Shown here: one piece after another, positions 54,480 through 64,000 of the stretch
How the letters are laid out: each line of letters begins with the position of its first letter
How positions within the stretch are numbered: position 1 is the first letter of the stretch
Assembly (NCBI GenBank): GCA_021234155.1
Contig: JAJEKV010000011.1
Location: 13,991,255 to 14,055,254 of the forward strand
Source of the DNA: Isoetes taiwanensis
Lineage: Eukaryota > Streptophyta > Lycopodiopsida > Isoetales > Isoetaceae
Length of the DNA: 64,000 nt
Reading direction: 5' to 3'
Program-made: the position numbers and the translations under genes
The notes under the pieces: generated by a model
Database searches by the model: none
What the model saw: the letters and a program-made list of their open reading frames with translations, nothing else
Told to the model about the DNA's origin: nothing

Positions 54480-54989
54480 CGGGGGGGACGTCCCTAAGGC
54501 CTCGAGCCAAAAAAAAAATTTTGCAACACAAACCATTAACATCCAACATATAAAAATTAAATCCCCCAACACATAACAACCAACACATAACAACCATTGA
54601 CATTAACAACCAACACATAACTACCATTGACATTAATTAATACAACCATTGGGTCTAACACATTTAAATTAAAATCCCCCTTAAACCCCCTTTGGTTTGG
54701 GTGCATATTCACACGAGGGGTGACGTAGGGCAGCGAGAGCCCTCATAATTGTATTTTGCACGTACAAAATCAACACCATATAGTATTCCGCTTGAAATCT
54801 TATAGTATTTTGCAAATCTTGTTATACAGTATAGCAAATTTTGTACTTGCATACCCCACAAACGAGGAACTTTACGTACGGTGTAGATTAAGGAATAAGG
54901 GGTGAATATGTCTATCCAACAGCTCTCGTTGCCCGGAGTCACCCCCCGTGTGAATATGCACCCAAACCAAAGGGGGTTTAAGGGGGATA
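54480..54989. mobile_element. Foldback element, copy B
   Basis: Left tip with GGGACGTCCC palindrome and AAAAAAAAAATTTT, then a left arm containing repeated CAACACATAACAACCA, then GGTTTGGGTGCATATTCACA and GAGAGCC. The right inverted arm (GTGAATATGCACCCAAACCA) ends at about 54989 without the outer arm. The centre is in the opposite orientation to copy A. Confidence 0.75.
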
Positions 54990-56350
54990 CTTTCTGTTGG
55001 CAAATCTGGACTTTGATTTCCATAGTTTAGGTTTTAAATTTGACCATTCTGGTCTCTTCTTTTCTTCTGTGTTTTTAAGACATGTGCCAATGGTTGCCAT
55101 GCACTCCTATATTAACATTAGAGTTGTCCCGAGGACCATTCCTGATCCATGGACCAGAATTGATCCAGTTGGGTCACTGCCTCTTAAATCATTATATATG
55201 AGAATAGAAGTTTCAAGTTCACAATACATCACTACCATATCAATCTTTACTTGATCCTTGATGATCTTGGAGAATCTCACGACCAATGAACTCATCTATA
55301 TGTTGTGGTGATTGTTCAAATTTTAGAGAATTTGGCAGTTTCTGTAATAGTCCAAAACTGCATTCTTGAGTTTTCCTACCATAAGCAGATCTAAACCTTG
55401 TTAAAATCGGAAGTGCTTGCCTATCTATGATAGGGCACATAGATTTTGTATGTTTTCAACTTTGGTTGCTATCATCTAACATCCGTGGAAGCCACCAAAC
55501 CCCATTTTGTTAAAAAATGCTACTTACAGTTTAGGAATTATTTCTCTCTTATTACTACAAGTTTTGGCTTAATTCTTGTGGCCATGAGTTGTTAACTATA
55601 TGACGTACAATGTCGTGCTTTTTTGGAGTGTTAATAAGTTAAATCAACTTCCAAATTTAATAAAGAATTTCTTATACAGAATTTTGGACAAAATTATATG
55701 TTAAAATCCTCTAAAATCACCATCTATAAGTATCACGAGGGTAATGAATGATGTATTCTACTTATATCTACATAGAAAATTACTTTATCAACTTGCATAT
55801 AGTGTAATTAGGGTTTAACCATGCAATTAACTAGATTTAAAGATGATGTACAGGCACAGGATTAACACATTAGAGGTTAAAATTTTGAATTAATTCCAAA
55901 ATTATAGGCTGAAAACTGAGCATTTACATAGCTAGTGATGTTTATTGATGAATGAAAGTGAAAATCTTGAAGTTTAACTATGAGAATCAATAATTAGACC
56001 GCATGACCTTTGATGCGTATTTCTTAGCTTTGTAGAGAACACGCTACATTTCTCCAAATTTGCCTTCCAAATGGTTCATTAGTTATTTCTTACTAGTATA
56101 AAACTGGTATATCTATTGCTGCTACAAAGCATTGGAGTTTTAGTAGGATAATGTTACATGTATATCATCTTTCATGTACACTATATTTTTCATGAATGCG
56201 GGCATTCCTTTGCAATATAACTCTCAGTTTTCATATTGAAATAACATATTATTTGGGAGATACGAATATAATTAAGCATGAACCATTTATGGTCCATAAC
56301 TAGACCAATTGTATAAAGCATATATCTCTCTCTAGCCTTATCCATTTTGT
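54990..56350. other. No recognised feature
   Basis: AT-rich sequence between two foldback copies; short frames only. Confidence 0.4.
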
Positions 56351-56735
56351 CCCTTTGGTTTGGGTGCATATTCACATTACTCCGGGCATCGAGAGCTGTC
56401 GGATGGGCATATTTGCCCTTTATTCCTTGATCTGGACTTTACATAATGATCCTTATTTGTGGGATATGCCTGGACAAGTTTTTGTATACTATATATTGAA
56501 GTTTACAAAATACTATAAGATTTGAGGGAATGTACTTAATGGTGTTAATTTTGTACATGTATGTAAGTTTTTAGGGGCTCTCGCTGCCCTATGTAACCCC
56601 CCGTGTGAATATGCACCCAAACCAAAGGGGGTTTTAGGGGGAATTTAATTTTTGAGTGATGGATGTAATGGTTCAATGTTATGTATTGTTATATGGTCGT
56701 GTTATAGTAAAAACAATTCGAGCCCCTTCGGGGCC
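56351..56735. mobile_element. Foldback element, copy C
   Basis: Inner inverted repeats at 56354-56376 and 56604-56626 are perfect over 23 bases. The centre matches copy A (CGGATGGGCATATTTGCCC, TACAAAATACTATAAG). The right outer arm ends in the GCCCC-TTC-GGGGC hairpin (56722-56734); the left outer arm is absent. Confidence 0.8.
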
Positions 56736-57871
56736 AAAAAGGATTCACAACATTACAACACCACAAAACAATGATATCGATAATACATGGTGAACCATTG
56801 GGAATTTTAATGATTCCATTGGATGACAAAATTAAAAATAAAAGCAATCACTATGATGATCTACTGAGAATGAAAGTATTCTAAACCCTCTAAACTAGAA
56901 TGCTGAAAGATGCATTTTATGCATGTAATAGTGGAACAATAGCATACTTATGGCATGGAAGTTGAATCCAATCATATCCTTCAAATCGTTGCAGCCATAT
57001 CTTTGATGACATATGTGATTGCAATAAGAAATACCATGTGAATTGATATTTAGGTTGCGGAGATTAGCTCCATATTTTAATCCAAATAGCTTTATTAGCA
57101 AGAGCAAGGCACAGCTCCATATTTAAAATCCAGAAAAGCTTCATGTACAAGAGGCTGTCACAATAAAATTTGGCCAATCTATGACACAAGAAAATCATTA
57201 ATATTGATATTTTCAGCTCTCCTTGCTCTGCCCGTAGTTCACTCTATTGAATGTTCATGCTGCAAAATGACATTTTACAAAGTGGTCATAAGAAATACCA
57301 TGCTATCATTTTTTGCTAATGGTTGTTAAAATATGGCCAGCAACGCATTTACCCTAGAATGGAGATTCGAGCAGAATCATGTTTCTTCGCCATCTGAGCA
57401 TGTCGTTTCTTCAAGCATGCTGTTTCTTCTGAGCATGCTTGCAACAAGTGTTTGGCTTTCTGCATGCCATACATTATCTCCAAATTCTGAGCATGAAACT
57501 ACACAAATGGAGGTCTGTGGAGTGTCCATCTATTATTTGCATTACCATATTGTTCAGTAGCTGTTAAAATGCAGCAAACATATTTGTGCTTTTGCAAATG
57601 TCTGCGTAAGATTTCTCCTATTAGAAGGCAGCCAACAACTGTGTGGCATTGCATTGCACCATGAAATCTACGAGAGATGTAGCTCAGCACAAATGTATAC
57701 ACATATAGAACATTCCTTCAAATATTGGTGCCTTTATTCCTGTATCGAAAAAGGTCTTGAGATCTGTGACAAGGTTAGCACCAATTGTGCTAATCTAAAG
57801 TACAAATGGGCCATTTTAGCACAAAAGTGTTTGAGCAAGCATTTTCCTAAATATGATATCATGTCATCAGT
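56736..57871. other. No recognised feature
   Basis: A near repeat of AGCTCCATATTT occurs at 57065 and 57112. No gene is supported. Confidence 0.35.
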
Positions 57872-58078
57872 AGCATTTCTCTGAAGTTAGTGGCTGCAAG
57901 CTCCAAAGAAGGTAATTGCGCTCTCTTAGGGCAAGGTCAGCACTAAACATATATATGACACTCAGTTTGCTATCCTGACACAATTCTGGAGAAGAAGTCG
58001 CATTTTTTGCAGCTATAATTTTGGTTTGGCATTTCTCTGAAGTTAGTGGCTGCAAGCTCCAAAGAAGGTAATTGCGCT
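57872..58078. repeat. Direct repeat of about 49 bp, 156 bp apart
   Basis: GCATTTCTCTGAAGTTAGTG through AAGAAGGTAATTGCGCT is identical at 57872-57921 and 58028-58078. The lack of any change suggests a recent duplication. Confidence 0.9.
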
Positions 58079-58879
58079 GATGTCAAATTTTAACAATCCC
58101 TGCAACAAATGTGAGCTTATGTAAGCATTTGTCCCAGTAAAAATTTATTGTTAATTCCTGGACAAAAGACCACAAACAAGGAATCCCTCACCAAGAAATA
58201 CAGGTAAGAATTATTTCACACTTAGGAATAATAAAAGAGCATATGGATGATGCAAATGCCGTGACTGGAATGCAATCAGTATCTAGCAATAGTTAAGAAA
58301 TGCGAAATGACTTATCTGGAACTTCTGCAGCTGTATTTAGAACACTGTATGTCTGCATGTGATAGAACTCAAGGAATCTGCAATAACTAGCCCTATTATA
58401 TCTCTTGCGCAAAGATTAAATAAGGAATGCATGCAAAATGGAGCCATTCTGGGTTTGAGACTTGCTGTGAAATTCTTGATAAACTCAGAGTGTTGAATCT
58501 GCTCCAAGTCATTTTTTATCTTTCATCACTAGAATCGCATTTGCCCCAATGGATAAATCGATAAATCAGTATTTGCTATAAATCGATGTTGCTAATCAGG
58601 GTCAAGTAATACTTACCTCTGATTGCAACCCAGACAACCCATTGGACAGCGCAAACGACTTGAAGACCAGAACTAGACAAATCGGCAACTTTACAACTGC
58701 AAGATCATGAGCAGGTGGATCGATCAGCAAGCAGAATCGGCAACGACATCTTTGAAACCCTAGCAAAAGCAAAAGGGTTCGATGTTTGCATGCCTTTTCG
58801 GCCGTCTAAAAAATAATTAATACAAAAATTCAGCCTGTGCACATGAGATAAATTTAATTACAACCGTATGATTCTGCCT

Positions 58880-59026
58880 CTTATAAAAAATCGATGGTCA
58901 AGAAAATGTGCACTCTAGAAATACTATTTAGTACATATAGATGAATACGGCTGCCAAATCATAGAAAAACCTTAGCAAAAAGTATACAAAAATGCAAAAG
59001 AAACCCCCTGTTATTTTGCTAGATAT
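58880..59026 (-). repeat. Dispersed repeat R, copy 3 (diverged)
   Basis: Minus strand reads AAAATAACAGGGGGTTTC, TTTTTGTATACTTTTTGC and TCTAGAGTGCACATTTTC, matching copies 1 and 2 with many changes. 58079-58879 holds nothing recognised beyond a GTTTCAAAGATG leader-like stretch. Confidence 0.65.
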
Positions 59027-59354
59027 TAATACCATGGTTTCTTACATTTAATAATATAATATTTGAAAGGTGTGAGTGGAAGTTCATGTAGATTCAATTG
59101 GTGAATAAGTGCCCCATAAATTCATAGTTGTTTGTGCTTAAACATTGCCCTCAAATTATGCAAGCTTGTCTAACCAACCAATTTTATACTATAGAGAATT
59201 GTATGCATAATCTCTATTCCAAAGTTGGGATCAAAACGCTTCCACAACTTCTCAGCACACCATCTGTGCATGACTTGGCATTTTATATACTTGAGGTTCT
59301 AGATAAACGTCTGCAATTACTGAGCCATCATTAGTCATTATCTAAGCTTGTCTA

Positions 59355-59515
59355 GTATCATCATTACTGCAAAGGTTTTTCCCTTGAAAACCTTTCGAGG
59401 CAGGGGTTTTTTAATCCTAGTAGTAATGATTGTACTAGCCCATTGTATGGGTCCCATGACCTATTGGTCTCCGTGGACGTTAAAAAAACTATTCTATTCT
59501 ATTCTATTCTATTAA
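59355..59515 (+). mobile_element. Short family-H LINE stub
   Basis: Contains GGTTTTT, AAAACC and GGGGTTTTTT in order, then GGTC, GACC, GGTC, then GTCTCCGTGGACGTTAAAA, and a tail of about five TATTC units (59489-59515). Only the 3' end was inserted. Confidence 0.8.
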
Positions 59516-61434
59516 TTTTTAAACTTTCAGTCCTGTGGACCAATAATGGTCTACAGTCTAACTTGACTTATGGTTATAAACTTTCATATTTTTCTTTGCA
59601 CTTTTTTTGCATTGAACATTTTGCAAGTATGACTTTTCAAAGTCACATCTCGAGGCATAAATCTAGAATAAACATAGAAGATATATTTGAAGTTAATGCT
59701 GTAAAGATAAATTCACATCTCAAGATTATGCTCAATAAATATTTTCAATTACTCAAGTAAATCAGAAGCTATTCATATCCCAAAATTCAACTTGAGATCG
59801 ATTAACATAAGGAAGTTATTTATTTTAAATACCTATGAAGCAGGAATGGGCTCAGGTACATAAACCTTTCTTGATTTCTTGTGTTCATGTCTTTTGCCCT
59901 TTTAATGAGCTTGTTTTTGCATTGGTCTCATATCATTTTGAACTTACATATTATGATTTTTTGGAGGACATCATAGAGTAATTTTTGCTCTATATTCGGA
60001 AATATTAATTATTATTACAAGTTCTCTAAAATTGAGATAACAAATGAAAGTTCAAATATCAAATTCAAGACCAGCCAATATTTTTATGGGATGGAGGAAC
60101 TTGTCAATTGCTTGTATATCAAATATTAGCTCAAAATGCATTTCCTTGTAAAAGTTGTTGTATTTAAACTACAACTGCCTTCTGGGAACCATAATTGGTT
60201 CTGAGGAGACAGAAAGCAGTTCTGGCCCTGTCATGTTTGAATAGCTCTATCTTTCTTCACAGACTTCGGATTGACATGTGGTTTTTTGTGTCTTTTTCTG
60301 TATCTCGTGTAGAAAAATATCATGGTAATCAAAAAAATTGAAAAAATCTTTTTGTCGAAGCAGTTTGACTTTATTTAAATATGAACCTTTTGGTACTTGA
60401 CCTCCCTGAGTTTGTTAGAGCATAACCTACAAGAATGGACGTATATATATATTTAGATATTTTTCTAGTAGAGAATGACTGCCATATTTAAATTCCTAGG
60501 AAGGGTTTGAGTAGATTTTGTGCCATTGATTTTATACGAATTTTAAAGTGAACACTGCAAATGGACCATTTTTTGTCCATCATGGAACAAATCTAGTGTT
60601 AAAGTATCTTCGTGCGGCTTCTCAACATGCATATGTCGAGTCACACTTGTACTAATCTTGTACATGTCATCTAGTTGACATGTACTATTATGTGGCAATA
60701 TAATATACGTATTTATAGCGCATAAGATGCTGGAACGTCACAGGGTGTAGAAGGCAGGTGGTCTATGGATTCAATGTTTGGTACCAACTTGTGGAATTTC
60801 CCACTGTACGCAGCAATCGTGCCCATCAAAGGAGGGGTAGGGTAGTCGGACTTCTATTGCAATGTGGAGGGAGGTGAAGGTCTGCAATCCTATGCTTTAA
60901 TAACTGTGCTCCATCTCGTCTTTGAACGAAGTCACGACATGGATAGTGGCTATCATAGACTGTGACGATGAAGATGAGTACTGCTGGGATCGTGGAAACC
61001 AGGTAAATCAATGAGGTTTTTAGTTGGTTTTGTGAATGGTATAGTTGTAATGACTTAACTTCCACGCTTGAATGGAGATGGGCTGAAGATGGATGTACTT
61101 CTACTTGTTGACACTTGCACAGTTTACGCACATCTATGGAAATAATAAGGTAAGTCATTGTGGCTTCCAATATGCCAGTTGGCTAATGAGGTGCTTTTCT
61201 TGACATGGATACCTCAACCATGACTGGTTGAACGGAGGGAGGCCACTAAGATGGATGTGGCAATGACACGACACTGTAGAACGTTGCACACTAGGACACT
61301 ACCAACTATATGGGCTCACCAAGTAGAAGGTACTCAAAACGCAGACTTACACAGTGAGAACTAGAAGAAACTCAACGACATACTTATGCTGTAGGAATAT
61401 GCCGGCCTGTCAATGTTTGTGTTTGAAGCAAGCC
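59516..61434. other. No recognised feature
   Basis: AT-rich; frames such as 59443-59760 (plus) and 60826-61170 (minus) match no family I know. Confidence 0.35.
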
Positions 61435-61523
61435 TTAACGTTTTGAATAGAGGACCAAGATGAGCCTTGGACGCATATTCCTTGGAATGTTCATGGTGTT
61501 CGATTCGTAGCGGTACTCTGGCT

Positions 61524-61840
61524 TGTTGCCACAGCCGCACTCTTCTGCTGTATGTACAGCCGAGAGCCCAAGCTCTATCCCTTCAAGCATAAACAAGACT
61601 CCACCTAAAGCCACCTGCAATTCAGCCACTTCACCTTCAATCCAATCACTGGATTGTTCCACCCAGGATGCACCGCTTCCTTGCTTCTCTCCACCTTCTT
61701 ACGCCTCGTGAGTCTCCTCTTATACTATCTCGCCATGCCCGCATGCAACTACTCCGCATGCCATGCCCGCATGCATGGTTTCCCATTTGTTGCTTCATCT
61801 TTGCTTCTACATGACATGTGTAAAGGCTATATATGCAACA
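61524..61840 (-). repeat. Copia-2 3' LTR, about 317 bp
   Basis: On the minus strand it starts TGTTGCATATATAGCC directly after a purine tract (AAGGGGGGAGTA, about 61841-61852) and the first fitting mirror end GCAACA is at 61524-61529. The second LTR is outside the window, so the lower edge is inferred from the matched ends. Confidence 0.6.
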
Positions 61841-61855
61841 TACTCCCCCCTTAGC

Positions 61856-64000
61856 CTTTACACTCCACAACTCCGACACGGGTTTTAGCATCTATCAACT
61901 TAGGTTCGAGATAGAGCCTTAGTGAGCATGTCCGCTTCTTTGCAATTTTGTGGGGATATAAGTCACATCGATCTCCCCTTTTTCGACTTCATCCCGTATG
62001 AAGTGATGGTGTATTTCAATGTGTTTGGTACGAGAATGATGAACTGGATTTTTAGTCATTGCCACTCCGCTCTTGTTATCACAAGATATAGCTTGGTAGC
62101 ACTTTCGGCAACAAACATCCCAACTCCTTGAGCATTCTCAAGTAACCAAATTATTTCTGAGGCCGCTGGATATCGCTACATATTCTCGCGCCAAGCGCTA
62201 GATTTGGCTACACATTCCTCGCTTCTTACACCCCCAAGATATAGCAAAGATTACCTAATTTGCACACATAACACGAAGTTGACTTCTCACATCCGGATCT
62301 CCTCCCGATCAGCCGTGATCGGCATAACTCGTTAAACCATTTTCTTCACTCTTGGTGAAGTGAATACCATCATGCAAAGTACCCTTCAAATATCTCAAAA
62401 CCCTTTTTTGGCCGCTATCCAATGCTCTCGTCCCGGATTGTTGCAAAAACGACCGAGCAAGTTAATCGCATAAGAGATATCGGCCTTGTCTTTGTTGGCA
62501 ATATGTAAAAGCGAGCCTATCAATGCACGATACGGCACCTTTTCCATTTCCCTTTGTTCAGCCAAGTTTCTGGGCACATCTTATCGCTAATTTTTGTACC
62601 GTACAAGGGGTGTTTTTGATATATTGCAATTTGCCATTCCGTGTCGGACCAAAGCCTTTTGATATTACGCTCTTTTAAGTCCAAAGCAAGCTCCCCCTTT
62701 TCCTATTCCTTCCGACCTCCATACCCCCTAGGTTTCTTGAGCTCACCTAGTTCTGTTATTCGGAATCGTCTCTTCAATAACACTTTGCATCTCTCTAGGT
62801 ATGATTTGTCATTACTGACTATGACACAATCATCAACATAAAGTGCCATAATCAAGCACTTGTCCCCTTCTTTCCACATGTATAGATTGCCTTCCGTTTT
62901 CAACTTTCTAAACCCAATTGAAAGCAAAAACTTATTCATGCAAACATACCATTGCCTAGATGCTTGTCTCAAGCCGTATATCGCTTTTTTCAGTCTGCAC
63001 ACCATATTCTTCCCCTGCTCATATCCTTCAGGCTGCTCCATATAGATCTCTTCTTCTAGTTCTCCATTTAAGAAAGCCGTCTTCACGTCCATATGCTCTA
63101 TCTCCATATCATTCTGAACTGCCAATGCTATCAGGGTTCTTAGACTAGTCACCTTGACTATGGGTGAAAAAGTATCTGTATAGTCTACTCCTTCTTCCTG
63201 AGTGTATCCTTTTGCTACTAGCCGAGCTTTATACCTTTCTACTGATCCATCAGCATTTCTCTTTATTTTAAAGAGCCACTTACTGCCAACCACATTTTTG
63301 CTCCTCGGACGTGACACCAATTCATATGTTCCAGTTTCTTCAAATGATTTCAACTCACTCTCCATAGCCTCCTTCCATTTGAAGGAATCAGCTCCCATCA
63401 CAGCTTGTTCTACTGTCTTGGGCTCCACCACACAAGATATTATCTTCGGTTTTGGAACTCGCTTTGTCCTGCCATAAGCATCTGCATCAAAAGGAAGTTC
63501 TGCCTTAAGCCGTTCCACCTCTGTACGACGTGTGGTTGTTCTACTTTCAATGTCTTCTTGCCTTCCTTCATGCACTTCTTCTTGCACATCTGGCACACTA
63601 TCAGCTCCAAGAGCCTCATGCACCTCCTCGTGCTCTGCCTCCGGTGTATGTGGTGCACTGTTGACCTCTATGGTCTCATGCACCCCATCCGGCTCATCAT
63701 CTGAGTCATCACTTATTACTACATCTGGTTCCGCTACTGTCTCCTTGATCTTCTCCGCATCCTTCTCTAGATCGTCTTCGTCTATTGGTATCCATTCCGC
63801 TGCTTCCTGCACTGTCAAAGATTTCCTATCCTTATAAAGTATTCTTTCATCAAATTCAACATCCCTGCTAACATAAACTTTATGGGTCACAGGTTCATAT
63901 AGCCTATAGCCATTTGCCTCCTCATCATACCCTACTAGAAAAGTGGGGATACTTCGATCATCTAACTTCCTCCGCAGCTCCTCTGGCACGAGCATGTACG
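61856..64000 (-). pseudogene. Copia-2 polyprotein: integrase end, reverse transcriptase, RNase H; runs off the window
   Basis: An open frame of 430 residues (63995-62703) starts in the integrase C-terminal region (KLDDRSIPTFLVGYDEE, KVYVSRDVEFDERILY). It then has an acidic linker, then copia reverse transcriptase (WKEAMESELKSFEETGTY, GSKWLFKIKRNADG, MDVKTAFLNGELEEEIYMEQ, GLRQASRQWY, and catalytic YVDDCVIV). The frame breaks at LGELKK. It resumes at 62577-62395 (VPYRALIGSLLHIANKDKAD, FCNNPGREHW), and decayed RNase H pieces (WLLENAQGVGMFV) reach down to the polypurine tract. The 5' half lies right of 64000. It is far better preserved than copia-1. Confidence 0.93.

Overview
This looks like nuclear DNA of a land plant with a large, repeat-rich genome. 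The evidence is short introns with GT-AG borders, plant-type gene families (an SLC35B-type UDP-sugar transporter, a YSL oligopeptide transporter, an eight-cysteine LTP-like secreted protein), and plant-type LINE, Ty1/copia and Ty3/gypsy elements. The species cannot be told from the sequence. Most of the window is nested, decayed mobile DNA; very little is an intact gene.

Layout. 1-3507: end of an LTR element with a 2.8 kb LTR and an internal region of only about 325 bp. 3508-8015: minus-strand L1-type LINE cut off by that LTR. 8024-8719: hAT-type element with an 8-bp target duplication. 9083-10712: YSL transporter pseudogene. 11091-13243: intact seven-exon UDP-galactose/UDP-glucose transporter gene, the best gene here. 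13.3-19.3 kb: repeats plus one unrecognised two-exon gene candidate. 19.3-23.7 kb: minus-strand copia element whose gag is split by a GC-rich LINE fragment. 24.2-30.3 kb: nearly full-length plus-strand L1 with poly(A) tail. 30.5-33.5 kb: foldback elements, another repeat family and exon-like pieces of an unknown gene. 34337-34615: intact LTP-like gene. 35.7-40.8 kb: a stack of LINE pieces with an internally deleted gypsy element inside. 42.5-44.4 kb: decayed pogo-type (DDE_1) transposase. 45.9-46.1 kb: first coding exon of an unknown gene. 47.8-48.4 kb: tRNA-derived SINE, then a promoter-like segment with four heat-shock elements and a TATA box. 51829-52380: second hAT-type element with perfect ends. 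54.5-56.7 kb: two more foldback copies. 61.5-64.0 kb: 3' half of a second copia element running off the window.

The genes do not form a pathway. The transporter gene and the YSL pseudogene are neighbours on the same strand. The most unusual signals are repeat-encoded: a LINE family with a conserved 3' end of competing hairpins and variable short-tandem tails, a foldback family, and the heat-shock-element cluster with no recognised gene behind it. Frameshift counts in the pseudogenes assume the base calls are right.
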